64,000 nucleotides of DNA from Plantactinospora soyae (lineage in GTDB: Bacteria; Actinomycetota; Actinomycetes; Mycobacteriales; Micromonosporaceae), in assembly GCF_014874095.1 (NCBI RefSeq), contig NZ_JADBEB010000001.1, forward strand, positions 5,642,001 through 5,706,000. Direction: 5' to 3'. Below the pieces are notes generated by a model. The model saw only the letters and a list, made by a program, of their open reading frames with translations, did not search any database and was not told the DNA's origin. Position 1 is the stretch's first letter. The number at the start of each line of letters is the position of its first letter. A program made the position numbers and the translations under genes. Below are positions 1-9,341 of this stretch, piece after piece.

Positions 1-143
1 AACAGGTCGGTCAGCACCGTCCGGTCGACCCGGTGCTCGAACGCGAGTCGCAGCAGGCCGACCTTCCCCGGCGCGGCACTGGCCAGCTGGGCCGGCTCGT
101 CCTGGTAGGGCGCCAGCTCGGGCGCGCTTCCCAGCCAGCTCAT
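1..143 (-). CDS. ureD: Urease accessory protein UreD, N-terminal part (cut by window edge)
   Basis: The 47 visible codons start at an ATG that overlaps the ureG stop as ATGA, so the gene is translationally coupled to ureG. The peptide opens [20 protein letters not shown] and continues with a GKVGLLRL strand like the first beta strand of UreD/UreH. UreD is the scaffold that holds UreF and UreG on apo-urease during nickel delivery. The call rests mainly on position as last gene of an otherwise complete ure operon, plus this short N-terminal match. The rest of the gene lies outside the window. Confidence 0.8.
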   Translation of the reverse strand, partial: MSWLGSAPELAPYQDEPAQLASAAPGKVGLLRLAFEHRVDRTVLTDL

Positions 144-877
144 GCGGGTACGTCCAGCGCGTCCTCTCGTCGCGGGCCGGCCGGAGCCCCGAGGTCGGCC
201 GAAGCCCCGAGATCGACCGAAGTTTCGAGATCGGCCGGGGGTTGGAGATCGGCCGGCGGGCTCAGGTCGAACAGTGCGTTGTGCCGGACGAGCGCGATCA
301 GTTCGTCGATTCCCGCGCCGGACTTGCAGTTGGTGAAGACGAACGGTTTGCCGTCGCGCATCCGTGTCGCATCGTGGGCCATGACGTCCAGGTCGGCGCC
401 GACGTGCGGTGCGAGATCCGTTTTGTTGATCACGAGGATGTCCGACCGGGAGATACCCGGGCCGTTCTTCCGTGGGATCTTGTCCCCGGCGGCCACGTCG
501 ATCACGTAGATGAAGTAGTCGACCAGGGCCGGGCTGAAGGTGAGGGTCAGGTTGTCCCCGCCGCTCTCGATGAGCAGCAGGTCGCTGTCCGGGAAGCGTG
601 CCTCCATGTCCTCCACCGCGGCCAGGTTCATGCTCGGGTCCTCCCGGACCGCGGTGTGTGGGCAGGCGCCGGTCTCCACCCCGATGATCCGCTCGGCCAG
701 CAGCACGCCGGTCAGGGCCCGCCGGACGTGCGCGGCGTCCTCGGTGGTGACCACGTCGTTGGTGACCACGAGCACCCGCAACCCGCTCTCGACCAGCTTG
801 GGCACGATCGCCTCGATGATCGCCGTCTTGCCGCTGCCGACCGGGCCCCCGACACCGATCCGGCTGACTGTCTTCAT
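140..877 (-). CDS. ureG: Urease accessory GTPase UreG with repetitive C-terminal tail
   Basis: UreG hydrolyses GTP to drive nickel transfer into the urease active site. The P-loop GPVGSGKTA is at residues 12-20, the nickel-binding CPH motif ([11 protein letters not shown]) is in the middle, and the base-recognition NKTD ([12 protein letters not shown]) follows. At 245 residues it is longer than the usual 200-225. The extra length is a C-terminal tail of hexapeptide repeats ([30 protein letters not shown]) encoded by four imperfect 18-base repeats at 190-261. The N-terminal His-rich stretch of some actinobacterial UreG proteins is absent. It lies 22 bases after ureF and overlaps ureD by 4 bases. 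Confidence 0.97.
   Translation of the reverse strand: MKTVSRIGVGGPVGSGKTAIIEAIVPKLVESGLRVLVVTNDVVTTEDAAHVRRALTGVLLAERIIGVETGACPHTAVREDPSMNLAAVEDMEARFPDSDLLLIESGGDNLTLTFSPALVDYFIYVIDVAAGDKIPRKNGPGISRSDILVINKTDLAPHVGADLDVMAHDATRMRDGKPFVFTNCKSGAGIDELIALVRHNALFDLSPPADLQPPADLETSVDLGASADLGAPAGPRREDALDVPA
190..261. repeat. Four imperfect 18-base tandem repeats inside ureG
   Basis: Units run 190-207, 208-225, 226-243 and 244-261 and share the core cgagatcggccg. The unit length is a multiple of three, so on the minus strand each unit encodes one hexapeptide of the ADL type and copy-number changes would keep the ureG frame. Confidence 0.85.
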
Positions 878-899
878 GATCTCTCCCAGAACTCTGCCG

Positions 900-1601
900 T
901 CAATTCATGAACATGCGGACGTGCGCGTGGACGTGGGTCGCCGCCAGTACGTCGATCACCGGCCCGAAGGTGGCCATGTCATCGAGGCCCGCGCCCGCCG
1001 CCCGCCGGTACTCCTCGGCGGCGGTCGCGTTCACCGCGTACAGGATCGCCTGGGTGTCGAGGTGGTCCACCCGCATCAGCCGGATGGCCGCGCTGAGCAC
1101 CATCACCGCGACGCCGTACTGGTGGGCGGCGAAGGCGTCCTCCTCGGACAGCCCCAGACCGGCGAAGAGCGCACCGAACGCGACCGGATAGGTGACCGGG
1201 ACAGGGTCTGCGGCGGCGTCCCGGAACCGTTTGTCGAGCATGGAGTCACCGAGGATGTGCGTCGCCGCCTCGGCCAGTTTGCGCCCCATCCGGACGGTCA
1301 TCGTCCGGGCCTCCTCCGACAGCTTGCGGAGGTGGACCGCCTCGTCGGCCCGACGGATCAGGTCCAGGTCGCCCGCGACGGCGCCGCGATGCCCGGCCAG
1401 CAGCGCCACGCCGTCGCCGGTGGCGGCCAGATGGCTCACGGTACGGGTGAACTCCTCCAGGGTCGCCCGATCCCGGACCACCCCCTGTTGTACCGCCGTC
1501 TCCAGCCCTCCGGAGAAGGTGAAGGCGCCGACGGGGAACAGCGAGTCGCCGAACTGCAGGAGCTTCAGGGTCGCCGGAATGGTCGGCCTGGTCGGCGTCA
1601 T
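900..1601 (-). CDS. ureF: Urease accessory protein UreF
   Basis: UreF bridges UreD and UreG in the urease activation complex and helps control UreG GTPase activity. The 233-residue helical protein carries the family signature near its N-terminus ([21 protein letters not shown]) and the conserved C-terminal region around [16 protein letters not shown]. Its ATG overlaps the ureE stop as ATGA, so ureE and ureF are coupled. Length is normal for the family, and operon position supports the call. Confidence 0.96.
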   Translation of the reverse strand: MTPTRPTIPATLKLLQFGDSLFPVGAFTFSGGLETAVQQGVVRDRATLEEFTRTVSHLAATGDGVALLAGHRGAVAGDLDLIRRADEAVHLRKLSEEARTMTVRMGRKLAEAATHILGDSMLDKRFRDAAADPVPVTYPVAFGALFAGLGLSEEDAFAAHQYGVAVMVLSAAIRLMRVDHLDTQAILYAVNATAAEEYRRAAGAGLDDMATFGPVIDVLAATHVHAHVRMFMN

Positions 1602-2164
1602 CGGCCGACGAGGTCGGACACGTGTGAGTGCGGCGTCTGGTCGGCACCGCCGAACAGGCGGCGGGCCTCGTGCGGTGCGAGGTACGCGATGATCTCGGTG
1701 CCGGGCACGAAGTCGTACGAGATGCCGGCGAAGTCGTGGGTCCGCATCACCGAGTCCATCACCCGGCGGTCGACGGTGAGCGGCACGTACAGCCGGGTCC
1801 CCTTCACCACCGCGGGCCAGTGCTGATTGCCGATCGCGTGCCCCAGTTCGACCGCCGAGCGCAGGCCCAGCCCCGCCGGCTCGTTCTCCAGCTCCCGCAG
1901 GTCCACGACCATCACCTCGCCGAGTTGGACCCGGGCCACGATCGCGGTGGCCGCCCGCTCGTCCCAGCAGAGGACGTCCCCGTCGCGCAGCCGCGTTCCT
2001 CGGCCCAGGGACAGCGCCACCTCGACACCGCCAAGGGTTCGTTTACGCAGCCGGTTCTTCTGCGCCTCCCACTGGTCCAGCGCGAGACTGTCCACCCGTG
2101 CCGTCCTGAGCCGGGCGTCCCAGCCGGGCTCGGTCTCGTTGCCCAGTACCGATTCCACCAGCAT
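1598..2164 (-). CDS. ureE: Urease accessory nickel metallochaperone UreE, His-poor tail
   Basis: UreE hands nickel to UreG. I start it at the ATG preceded by AAGGAGA seven bases upstream, giving 188 residues; an upstream in-frame ATG lacks a comparable site. The N-terminal domain contains WDARLRTARVDSLALDQWEAQ, and the C-terminal domain has the YVPLTVDRRVMDSVMRTHDF region. The tail ends [13 protein letters not shown] with only two histidines, unlike His-rich UreE proteins, so nickel storage capacity should be low. It lies 96 bases after ureC and overlaps ureF by 4 bases. Confidence 0.9.
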   Translation of the reverse strand: MLVESVLGNETEPGWDARLRTARVDSLALDQWEAQKNRLRKRTLGGVEVALSLGRGTRLRDGDVLCWDERAATAIVARVQLGEVMVVDLRELENEPAGLGLRSAVELGHAIGNQHWPAVVKGTRLYVPLTVDRRVMDSVMRTHDFAGISYDFVPGTEIIAYLAPHEARRLFGGADQTPHSHVSDLVGR

Positions 2165-2260
2165 TGCGTCTCCTTGGCCTCTGTCTGGCTTGCCGGACAC
2201 CCCGTCGCGGCAACGGATCCGACCGGCCACGGACCTGTGCCGCTCCGGCCGCCGGAAGTT

Positions 2261-3979
2261 CTAGCTGAAGAAGTAGAGCTGGCTCAGCGGGAGGTGCCGG
2301 GCCGGCGAAACCGTCGCGTGCACGCCGTCGACCCGTACCGCGAAGGTCTCCGGATCCACCTGGATGTCCGGCAGGGCGTCGTTGCGGACCATGTCCCGCT
2401 TGGTCAGACCCCGGGTCCCGCGGACCGGAAGGATCTGCCGGCGCAGGCCGAGTTTCTCGCCGACCCCGGCCTCGTAGCCCGCCTGGGACATGAACGTCAC
2501 GCAGTTCGCGCTCAGGGCCGCCCCGTACGCGCCGAACATCGGTCGGTACGTGACCGGCTGCGGAGTGGGCACCGAGGCGTTCGGATCGCCCATGATGGAC
2601 CAGAGGATCATTCCGTTCTTGATCACCATCTTGGGTTTGGCGCCGAAGAACGCCGGCTCCCACAGCACCAGGTCGGCCATCTTGCCGGGCGCGATCGAGC
2701 CGAGCACGTGGGCGATGCCCAGGGTGATCGCCGGGTTGATGGTCATCTTGGCCACGTACCGCAGCACCCGGAAGTTGTCGTTCGCCGGTGCGTCCTCCGG
2801 CAGCCTGCCCCGGGCCACCTTCATCGCGCTGGCGAGCTGTACGCTGCGCAGCCAGTTCTCCCCGATCCGACCCATCGCCTGCGAGTCGCTGGACATCATC
2901 GAGATGGCGCCCAGGTCGTGCAGCACGTCCTCGGCGGCGATCGTCTCCGGGCGTACCCGGCTCTCCACGAGCGCCACGTCGGAGGGGACCTTCGGGTTGA
3001 AGTTGTGGGTGACCATGGTCATGTCGAACAGCTCAGCCTGGCTGTTGATGCCGTACGGGTTGGTCGGCGTGGTGGAGCTGGGCAGGCAGTTCATCTGGCC
3101 GGCCACCTTGATGATGTCCGGCGCGTGGCCGCCGCCGGCTCCCTCGGTGTGATAGGTGTGGATGGTCCGGCCCTCGAACGCGGCGATGCTGTCCTCCACG
3201 TAGCCGCTCTCGTTGAACGTGTCGGTGTGGACGGCCACCTGGATGTCGAAGCGTTCGGCGGCGGTCAGCACCGACCGGATCGCCTGCGGCGTCGCACCCC
3301 AGTCCTCGTGGAGCTTGTAGCCGGCGGCACCGGCGCGCGCCTGCTCCGCGAGTGGCTCCAGGCCGGAACTGTTGCCCTTGGCGATCAGGCCGACGTTGAC
3401 CGGAATGCCCTCGATGGCGCGCATCATCGCGTGCAGGTTCCATGGCCCGGGTGTGGCGTTCACCCCGTTCGAGCTGTCGCTCGGCCCGGTGCCGCCGCCC
3501 CAGATGGTGGTCACGCCGTTGCTCAGCGCCGCGTACGCCTGCTGCGGCGCGATGAGGTGTACGTGCGAGTCGATCCCGCCGGCGGTCAGGATGAGATGCT
3601 CACCGGCGATGGCGTCGCTGCCCGGACCGACCACCAGCCCGGGGGTGACCCCGGCCATGACGTCCGGGTTGCCGGCCTTGCCGATCCCGACGATCCTGCC
3701 CTCCTTGATCCCCACGTCGGCCTTCAGCACGCCGAGTTGGGCGTCGAGGATTGTCACGTTCGTGATGACCAGGTCCAGGACTCCGCTGGAGTTGGTGAGG
3801 TCGACGTTGGCGCCCATGCCGTCGCGCAGGGTCTTGCCACCGCCGTAGACGGCTTCGTCGCCAAGGGTGCGCAGGTCCTGTTCGATCTCGATGTAGAGAT
3901 CCGAATCGCCCAGCCGGATCTTGTCACCGGTGGTCGGGCCGTACAGTCCGGCGTACTCCTGCCGGGAGATCTGACTCAT
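2261..3979 (-). CDS. ureC: Urease alpha subunit UreC with Cys-to-Thr change in the flap
   Basis: This catalytic subunit hydrolyses urea at a two-nickel centre. Nickel ligands are visible: H139 and H141 (SHVHLIAPQ), carbamylated K222 ([11 protein letters not shown]), H251, H277 ([13 protein letters not shown]) and D365 (SSDSQAMGR). The mobile flap normally reads VCHH; here it is VTHN (residues 323-326), so the flap cysteine is threonine while the catalytic histidine H325 remains. Length (572 residues) is normal. An AGGAG site sits 7 bases before the ATG. The gene lies between ureB and ureE in one operon. I regard it as a probable active urease of a divergent subtype. Confidence 0.97.
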   Translation of the reverse strand: MSQISRQEYAGLYGPTTGDKIRLGDSDLYIEIEQDLRTLGDEAVYGGGKTLRDGMGANVDLTNSSGVLDLVITNVTILDAQLGVLKADVGIKEGRIVGIGKAGNPDVMAGVTPGLVVGPGSDAIAGEHLILTAGGIDSHVHLIAPQQAYAALSNGVTTIWGGGTGPSDSSNGVNATPGPWNLHAMMRAIEGIPVNVGLIAKGNSSGLEPLAEQARAGAAGYKLHEDWGATPQAIRSVLTAAERFDIQVAVHTDTFNESGYVEDSIAAFEGRTIHTYHTEGAGGGHAPDIIKVAGQMNCLPSSTTPTNPYGINSQAELFDMTMVTHNFNPKVPSDVALVESRVRPETIAAEDVLHDLGAISMMSSDSQAMGRIGENWLRSVQLASAMKVARGRLPEDAPANDNFRVLRYVAKMTINPAITLGIAHVLGSIAPGKMADLVLWEPAFFGAKPKMVIKNGMILWSIMGDPNASVPTPQPVTYRPMFGAYGAALSANCVTFMSQAGYEAGVGEKLGLRRQILPVRGTRGLTKRDMVRNDALPDIQVDPETFAVRVDGVHATVSPARHLPLSQLYFFS

Positions 3980-4030
3980 CGCTGCGCTCCTGGGGCCGCC
4001 GTCGGCACCCGTCGGGCCAGCCGTCCGGCG

Positions 4031-4459
4031 TCACTGCCCGCCATCGTTCCGGCCGGATGTGGACTTGAAACCCCTGATCCGGGAGCGGCGGGCGGCTTCG
4101 GCGCGATCCGGCTGGTACCCGAGTGGCTCGCCGCCGGTCCAGCCGTTCACCAGGCCGTTGAACCCGTACACCCGTTGTCGGCCCGCGTACGGGACGAGGG
4201 CGACCGTCTTCCGGTCGCCCGGCTCGAAGCGGATCGAGGTGGCGGCGGGTATGTCGAGTCGGCAGCCGAAGGACGCCTCCCGGTCGAACTCCAGGCTCCG
4301 GTTCGTCTCGTAGAAGTGGAAGTGTGACCCCACCTGGATCGGCCGGTCCCCGGTGTTGTGGACCTCGATCCGGACGACGGGGCGCCCGGCGTTGAGTTCC
4401 AGCGGGTCGCCGCGCAGGACGTATCCGCCCACCGGTGTCGGGGGCTCGGAATCGGCCAT
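4031..4459 (-). CDS. ureB: Urease beta subunit UreB
   Basis: A small structural subunit that packs against UreC. The conserved core [51 protein letters not shown] and [11 protein letters not shown] is intact. At 142 residues it is about 40 longer than the common 100-residue form. The extra part is a basic C-terminal tail (from about residue 108) rich in Arg and Gly, without recognisable motif. It is separate from ureA, as in enterobacterial and actinobacterial three-subunit ureases. Confidence 0.97.
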   Translation of the reverse strand: MADSEPPTPVGGYVLRGDPLELNAGRPVVRIEVHNTGDRPIQVGSHFHFYETNRSLEFDREASFGCRLDIPAATSIRFEPGDRKTVALVPYAGRQRVYGFNGLVNGWTGGEPLGYQPDRAEAARRSRIRGFKSTSGRNDGGQ

Positions 4460-4504
4460 CGTTGCCTCGCGTTCGTTCGGCGGCGCTCTGCGGGCCGCTG
4501 GCGG

Positions 4505-4807
4505 CTACTGGATCGGCGTGTGTACGGTGACCAGCCGGCTGCCGTCGGTGAACACCGCCTCGACCTGGATCATCGGCACCATGTCGGCGACGCCCTCCAT
4601 GACGTCGTCCCTGGTGAGTACGGAGCGCGCCGCGTGCATCACCTCCTCGACGGTTTTCCCCTCGCGGGCTCCCTCCAGCGCCGCCGCCGCGACCACGGCG
4701 ACCGCTTCGGGATGGTTGAGCTTGAGCCCTCTGCCCCGGCGCGCCGAGGCGATCTGGGCCATCGAGAGGATGACCAGCTTGTCGAACTCCCTTGGAGTGA
4801 GGTGCAC
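4505..4807 (-). CDS. ureA: Urease gamma subunit UreA
   Basis: The smallest structural urease subunit (100 residues), first gene of the operon. It begins with a GTG six bases after AAGGA. The sequence has the family marks [39 protein letters not shown] and [23 protein letters not shown]. The 191-base gap upstream contains a TATAGA on the minus strand (4968-4973) that could be a -10 element, but no convincing -35 accompanies it. Confidence 0.97.
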   Translation of the reverse strand: MHLTPREFDKLVILSMAQIASARRGRGLKLNHPEAVAVVAAAALEGAREGKTVEEVMHAARSVLTRDDVMEGVADMVPMIQVEAVFTDGSRLVTVHTPIQ

Positions 4808-4998
4808 AGCTCGTCCTTCCGTGGTCGATCGCTGCCGGCAGGCAGACGACGGACCCCACGGCGGGATTCGACGAGCGTGAAGGCGAACTGCGACCGGTCA
4901 GCGGCCAGTGGAGATCCGTTGATCCGCCGTTCGGACGGCGTGGCTCCACGATAAACGAACGAACCGCTCTATAGCCGGCAAATCACCCAGAAGCCCGG

Positions 4999-6264
4999 TC
5001 AGACACCGGCCAGCCCCTGCGGGCTGTTGTACGGGATGCTCACGCTGGTGATCTCCTCGAGCGAACCGTCCGGCTGGATCTCGTAGCCCACGAGCTTCGA
5101 GGCGTTCCCGTAGATCTGGTAGAGATAGGCGCCGTCCGGTGAGACCCAGTTGTCGCTCGGACCGCTGCTCACGGTCCCGTTGAGCGCCCGGAAGCTGCCA
5201 TCGCCCGGGACCCTCGGGCAGGCCGGATCCTTCGCGACGACCGGCGCGCCGCCGTCGAGTTGGAAGCTGCTGATGTTGCTGTACCCGAAGTTCGTGGCGA
5301 ACACCGTCCGGTCGTCCGGCGAGACGGAGAGCCAGCAGAGTTCGGAGGGCTTGCCCGCACTGGTGTTGATCGGGGTGAGTGGGCCGAAGCTGACCATCCC
5401 GTCGGCGTCGATCCGACCCATGACGATCCCGTCGCCGACGGCGTACCCGACGACGAAGGTGTCCGGACGACCGTGCAGGAAGGCGATGTAGAACGGCGAA
5501 CCGCCGCCGGCATCGTGGAACGAGGGAGCGCCGAGGGTCCCGTCGGCGGCCACCGGGAAGACGATGAGACCGTCCGGATCCGGCTCGTTCGACGCGATCG
5601 ACTTCGGCTGGCCGTCCCGTTCGACCCAGAGGATCGCCGAGCCGTCCGGGTTCGCGGTGGGCGGCTCGTCGAACGTGGTGCCGACGAAGAGGAACCTTCC
5701 GTCGGGGGAGAGGGCCACCATGGTGGCGACTCGGTGGGGCTTGTCGGGCGTGTTCACCGAGTAGCGTTCCAGGCGCAGCGAGAGCCGGCCCTCGCCGTCG
5801 ACCGACATCAGGCGGACGTGGTCGGGACCGAACGAGTGCAGCACGAAGAGCGTCTCACTGGCGGGGGCGTAGGCCAGCGACTTCGCGGTGCCGCTGCGTC
5901 CGGTGACGGCGTTTCCGGTCGGCTTGACGTCCAGCAGCGCGAGGCCTCCGTCCTCGGACACCCTGAAACTGGAGACCGAGTTGTCGCCGCCGTTCGTGGC
6001 GAACAGGAACCGCCGATCCGGCGAGAGGATCACGCTGGCCGCTCCCTCGAAGGCGTTCGGCGCGCTGGGCTGCCCGCTGATCGGCTTGAAGGTCCCGGAT
6101 CCGGCGCCGCCGGTGGGGATGCGTCCGAGTTCGGTGATCATGCCGTCCGGCGACCGGAGGTAGTGGACGACGGAGTTGACCGGCTCGTTCGTCTGCATGT
6201 ACAGATGTCCGCCGTGCCGTCCGTCCTGTGTGGCCGGTGGTGGCATCGCCCGCTCGCTCGACAT
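4999..6264 (-). CDS. Lactonase-type beta-propeller protein, no signal peptide
   Basis: A 421-residue protein built of repeated blades of the YncE/6-phosphogluconolactonase-like fold: ILSPDRRFLFATNGGDNSVSSF, VALSPDGRFLFVGTTF, LSVSPDDRTVFATNFGYSNISSF and NWVSPDGAYLYQIYG. The N-terminus (MSSERAMPPPATQDGRHGG) shows no signal peptide, so it appears cytoplasmic as drawn. An upstream RBS-like GGGGGGACAGAGT precedes the ATG. The divergent neighbour at 6581 is a secreted relative starting its propeller with a near-identical MQTNEP/VQTNKP motif. Substrate is unknown; many such proteins are catalytically uncharacterised. Confidence 0.8.
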   Translation of the reverse strand: MSSERAMPPPATQDGRHGGHLYMQTNEPVNSVVHYLRSPDGMITELGRIPTGGAGSGTFKPISGQPSAPNAFEGAASVILSPDRRFLFATNGGDNSVSSFRVSEDGGLALLDVKPTGNAVTGRSGTAKSLAYAPASETLFVLHSFGPDHVRLMSVDGEGRLSLRLERYSVNTPDKPHRVATMVALSPDGRFLFVGTTFDEPPTANPDGSAILWVERDGQPKSIASNEPDPDGLIVFPVAADGTLGAPSFHDAGGGSPFYIAFLHGRPDTFVVGYAVGDGIVMGRIDADGMVSFGPLTPINTSAGKPSELCWLSVSPDDRTVFATNFGYSNISSFQLDGGAPVVAKDPACPRVPGDGSFRALNGTVSSGPSDNWVSPDGAYLYQIYGNASKLVGYEIQPDGSLEEITSVSIPYNSPQGLAGV

Positions 6265-6580
6265 ACTCTGTCCCCCCGCCGTCGCCTCCGCCTCAGATCC
6301 CCTGGTGAAGCGGTAGCCGGTCCAACCTGAGACTACTTCGCCCGGACCGTGCCGGGAGCGGATACGCCGATCCGTCGGCCCGCTGAGGTTCCGGCCCCCG
6401 CTGTCCTTCCGGACCCCTCGGTCGTGCTGTTCGGACGCGGGGGCCTCCGGGGGGTGAAGGGCCGGCTTCGGGTCATCCCGCTCTCTTTCGGTGAAGCACC
6501 CTCGATGCGGTCACCGGCCGCCATACCCTCGAACAGGAAAATTCCTCTTATTAGTGCTTCAAGCAGCGTAAGGGTGAACC
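6265..6580. promoter_or_regulatory. Divergent intergenic region between the two beta-propeller genes
   Basis: These 316 bases must carry both promoters. An A/T-richer patch lies at about 6530-6560 next to the rightward gene, and an AAGGGTGAACC ribosome site precedes the ATG at 6581. I see no confident -35/-10 pair, palindrome or coding sequence. Confidence 0.45.
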
Positions 6581-7729
6581 ATGCGTCGGAAAAGGCTCGC
6601 AACAGCGGTTTTCCTCGCCTCCCTGGTCGGGGCGACCATCGCCTCGGGACCGGTCGTCGCCGACGACGACCGGTGGGACCACGGCGGCGGGAGCGAACGC
6701 GAGGGTCTGGTCTTCGTCCAGACCAACAAGCCGCTCGGCAACACGATCAAGGTGTACGAGCGCGGCCGGAACGGCCATCTCACGGCGGCCGGCGAGTTCG
6801 AGACGGGCGGTCTCGGGGGTGCCACGGTCGGACCGCCGGTCGACGCCCTGGCGTCCCAGGACTCGCTGCGGTACGAGGACGGACTGCTCTTCGCGGTGAA
6901 TGCCGGAAGCAACACGGTGACCGTCTTCCGGGTCCACGACGACGGACTGGAGCGGACCGACGTGATCTGGTCCGGTGGGCTGCTGCCGGTCAGCATCGGG
7001 GTACACGACGACCTGGTCTACGTGCTGAACGCCGGCGGCGACGGTTCCGTCCAGGGCTACCGACTGGATCATGGACGGCTCGAACCGATCCGGGGGGCCC
7101 ACCGGTCGCTGGACCTGGGCAACGCCAATCCGCCGGCGTTCGGCGACGCGCCGGCCCAGCTGAGCGTCACCCCGGACGGCCGGTTCGTGCTGGTGAGCAC
7201 GAAGAGCCACAACACGGTCGAGGCGTACGAGATCGAGGACGACGGCCAGCTCGCGGAGCCGGTCAGCAACCCCGCCGAGGGCGCACCGTTCGGGTTCACC
7301 TTCGACGACAACCGGGGCGTCCTGGTCACCGAGTCCGGAACCAACGCGTTGGCCCGGTACCGGCTCGACCAGCACGGCAAACTGAGCCAGGTGGGTCCGG
7401 CGGTGCCGAACGGTCAGATGGCGCCGTGCTGGGTCCAGCGGGTGGGGGACTACTTCTACGTCGCCAACGCGGGAAGTTCCACCATCAGCGCCTACCGGAT
7501 CGGCGACGACGGGCACCTGGTCCTGGTCGCGGCCGTCGCGGTGAACACCGGGGGCGGTTCGATCGACATGACCGCGAGCGGCGGATTCCTCTACGTGCAG
7601 AACGCCGCCGCCGGCAACGTGCAGGGCTACGCGGTGGGGGAGGACGGATCGCTGACTCTCGTCACCACGGTGGACGGACTGCCCGTCTTCGAGAACGGGA
7701 TCGGCATGGAGGGCATCGCCGCCTCCTGA
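6581..7729 (+). CDS. Secreted lactonase-type beta-propeller protein
   Basis: The 382-residue product has a signal peptide (MRRKRLATAVFLASLVGATI, cleavage near VVADDD) followed by a His/Gly/Asp-rich linker and a seven-bladed YncE-like propeller. Blade motifs include LLFAVNAGSNTVTVFRV, LVYVLNAGGDGSVQGYRL, LSVTPDGRFVLVSTKSHNTVEAYEI and YFYVANAGSSTISAYRI. It is probably extracellular. It is a paralogue of the divergent gene at 4999-6264. Enzymatic role is not shown by the sequence. Confidence 0.85.
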   Translation: MRRKRLATAVFLASLVGATIASGPVVADDDRWDHGGGSEREGLVFVQTNKPLGNTIKVYERGRNGHLTAAGEFETGGLGGATVGPPVDALASQDSLRYEDGLLFAVNAGSNTVTVFRVHDDGLERTDVIWSGGLLPVSIGVHDDLVYVLNAGGDGSVQGYRLDHGRLEPIRGAHRSLDLGNANPPAFGDAPAQLSVTPDGRFVLVSTKSHNTVEAYEIEDDGQLAEPVSNPAEGAPFGFTFDDNRGVLVTESGTNALARYRLDQHGKLSQVGPAVPNGQMAPCWVQRVGDYFYVANAGSSTISAYRIGDDGHLVLVAAVAVNTGGGSIDMTASGGFLYVQNAAAGNVQGYAVGEDGSLTLVTTVDGLPVFENGIGMEGIAAS

Positions 7730-7762
7730 GCGTGACAGCAGCGTCGCCACCGGGGCTGACCT

Positions 7763-7812
7763 GCTTCCGGCCGGACCAACCGCGAAAGGGTGCGGATGGT
7801 CCGGCCGGAAGC
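7763..7812. terminator. Bidirectional terminator hairpin, 16-bp perfect stem
   Basis: Arms 7763-7778 and 7797-7812 are perfect complements (GCTTCCGGCCGGACCA and partner) around an 18-base loop. The hairpin lies between the converging beta-propeller and M23 peptidase genes. There is no T-tract, as is common in high-GC actinomycetes. Confidence 0.8.
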
Positions 7813-7843
7813 CGTCCAACCCGGCCCGACCCTCACGGGTGGG

Positions 7844-8515
7844 TCAGGCGGCGCAGTTGTTGCTGGTCCGCTTGACGGTGTACTCGCGGTCGTCGTGGGT
7901 GATGCCCGACGGTGCGCCGTCGAAGTGGGCCTCGACCTTCTGCCAGCCCTGGCGCTGCTCGTAGTGCAGGTGCGGAGCGCCGGAGTTGCCGGTGCTGCCG
8001 ACCCGGCCGATCTGGTCGCCCTGTTCCACCCGCTGACCGACCCGGACCAGTGGCGGTTCCAGCATGTGGAGGTACTGCGTCTCCCAGCTGCCGCCGTGGT
8101 CGATCTTCACCCAGTACCCGCCGCCACGGCCGCGTGGGCCGTCCGGGTTGTCCGGGGTACGGCCGCCCAGCGAGCCGTTGATCCCGGCCACGGTGACCTC
8201 ACCACCCCAGGACGCGAGCACCGGGCGCCCCCACGCCTCGCCCTCGGCCGGGAACAGGTCGACGTCGTAGTCGTCGTGGCCGGGATAGGTGCCGAGCTGC
8301 CAGGTCTCGCCGCAGGCGACGGGAAGTTGGAATGCCGGACGTGGACCGGCTCCCCGCAGTAGCGGCACGGCGACGACGGCGACCACCGCGAGAACGCCGG
8401 TGGCCGCGACGGCGGCGAGCACGAGAAGGACCCTGGTGGTGCGGCTCCGGATGCGGCGGTGGGCGCGGGGTCTGGTCGGCTGGCCGGTCGTCACCGTCCC
8501 GAGGATGTCAGACAC
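7844..8515 (-). CDS. Membrane-anchored M23-family metallopeptidase
   Basis: M23 (LytM-type) enzymes cut peptidoglycan cross-bridges. The protein has a basic N-terminus (RPRAHRRIRSRTTR), one membrane helix (about residues 22-44, VLLVLAAVAATGVLAVVAVV) and an extracellular domain with the zinc signatures HDDYDVD and HLH (GAPHLHYEQR), plus the Gly-rich GYWVKIDHGGSWETQYLHM. About 223 residues from the GTG chosen at 8515; a second GTG at 8494 is possible, and neither has a strong ribosome site. All metal ligands appear present, so it may be active. Confidence 0.8.
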   Translation of the reverse strand: MSDILGTVTTGQPTRPRAHRRIRSRTTRVLLVLAAVAATGVLAVVAVVAVPLLRGAGPRPAFQLPVACGETWQLGTYPGHDDYDVDLFPAEGEAWGRPVLASWGGEVTVAGINGSLGGRTPDNPDGPRGRGGGYWVKIDHGGSWETQYLHMLEPPLVRVGQRVEQGDQIGRVGSTGNSGAPHLHYEQRQGWQKVEAHFDGAPSGITHDDREYTVKRTSNNCAA

Positions 8516-8537
8516 CGGCAAGACGGCGGATCCCGGG

Positions 8538-8657
8538 TCAGGGAGGCGTCCGGCGGCCGGCCAGGCCGACGAGGTCGTCGGGCTTGGCGTCCGGCACGTC
8601 CCGGTCGAAGTGGGCCAGCACCGGCAGGCGCAGCGAGACGACGACCAGTACGCCCAT
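8538..8657 (-). CDS. Possible small membrane protein (39 residues)
   Basis: An ATG-started reading frame lies between the GNAT stop and the peptidase start. The peptide begins MGVLVVVSLRLPVLAHFDRD and ends with a charged, Pro-rich tail. The first 15 residues could form a short membrane segment. No ribosome site was found, so it may be a chance frame or the remnant of a longer gene. Confidence 0.3.
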   Translation of the reverse strand: MGVLVVVSLRLPVLAHFDRDVPDAKPDDLVGLAGRRTPP

Positions 8658-8699
8658 CGCCAGCCCGCACAGCAGGCGGCTGCCACCGAACCGGGGCGG

Positions 8700-9341
8700 T
8701 TACGGCCGCCAGACCATCGTCTGCTGGTGGAGCTGCCGGCCGCCCTGCCGAGCGCCGGGAACCAGCGCGGTCCGACCGTGCCGGGCGAAACCCACGCGTT
8801 CGAAGAACCGCACCGCACGGGTGTTCTCGGCCACGGTCTGCAGGTAGCACCCGGGTGAGCCGGTCTTGACGAGCCGATCGAACCACCGGCTCATCAGGCC
8901 GTCGGCGGCGCCGGTTCCCCGGGCCAGGGGTGCCACGTTGATGTGCAGGTGCGCCGGCCAGCGGGCATCGTCGAAGGCTCCGGCGGTAGGCACTCGCCGG
9001 ATCGCCGCCGACGCCAGGTCGACCATCCCACGGGCGAGAAAGGCCGCCGGCCTGGGCCGGAGAATCAGCCGATACTTCGCGATCGCCCTCTCCATCCGCT
9101 CTCTCTCGCTGGGAAACGTCGAGCTGTCGAGGCACCCCGCGAGGTAGCCGACGACATCACCCCGGACCACGGCGACGAAGAACGAGTCCGGTTCCTGCCC
9201 CATGTACGGCTCCAGGTACATGGCCGCTTCCGACTCCTCGTGCCCCCACAGCGACGAGGACGGCGAGCCCGCGCCGGCCCGGCGGAACAGCCCACGCAGC
9301 TCGGTGCGGTCAGTCTCCGCGAAGCTACGAATTTCGATCAT
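8700..9341 (-). CDS. GNAT-family N-acetyltransferase
   Basis: Transfers an acetyl group from acetyl-CoA to an unidentified amine. The 213-residue protein opens with IEIRSFAETDRTELRGLF and contains the CoA-binding motif A (HLHINVAPLARGTGAADGLM) and the C-terminal motif B (TRAVRFFERVGFARHG). An insert of about 60 residues between the first strands and motif A (PSERERMERAIAKYRLILRP) is typical of a GNAT subgroup found in fungi and bacteria. No operon partner suggests a substrate. Confidence 0.85.
   Translation of the reverse strand: MIEIRSFAETDRTELRGLFRRAGAGSPSSSLWGHEESEAAMYLEPYMGQEPDSFFVAVVRGDVVGYLAGCLDSSTFPSERERMERAIAKYRLILRPRPAAFLARGMVDLASAAIRRVPTAGAFDDARWPAHLHINVAPLARGTGAADGLMSRWFDRLVKTGSPGCYLQTVAENTRAVRFFERVGFARHGRTALVPGARQGGRQLHQQTMVWRP

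Noticed and set aside
1628-4327. Very long plus-strand frame of about 900 codons opposite the urease genes
   Set aside because: It mirrors ureE, ureC and ureB, which have clear motifs; high-GC coding DNA commonly gives long antisense frames.
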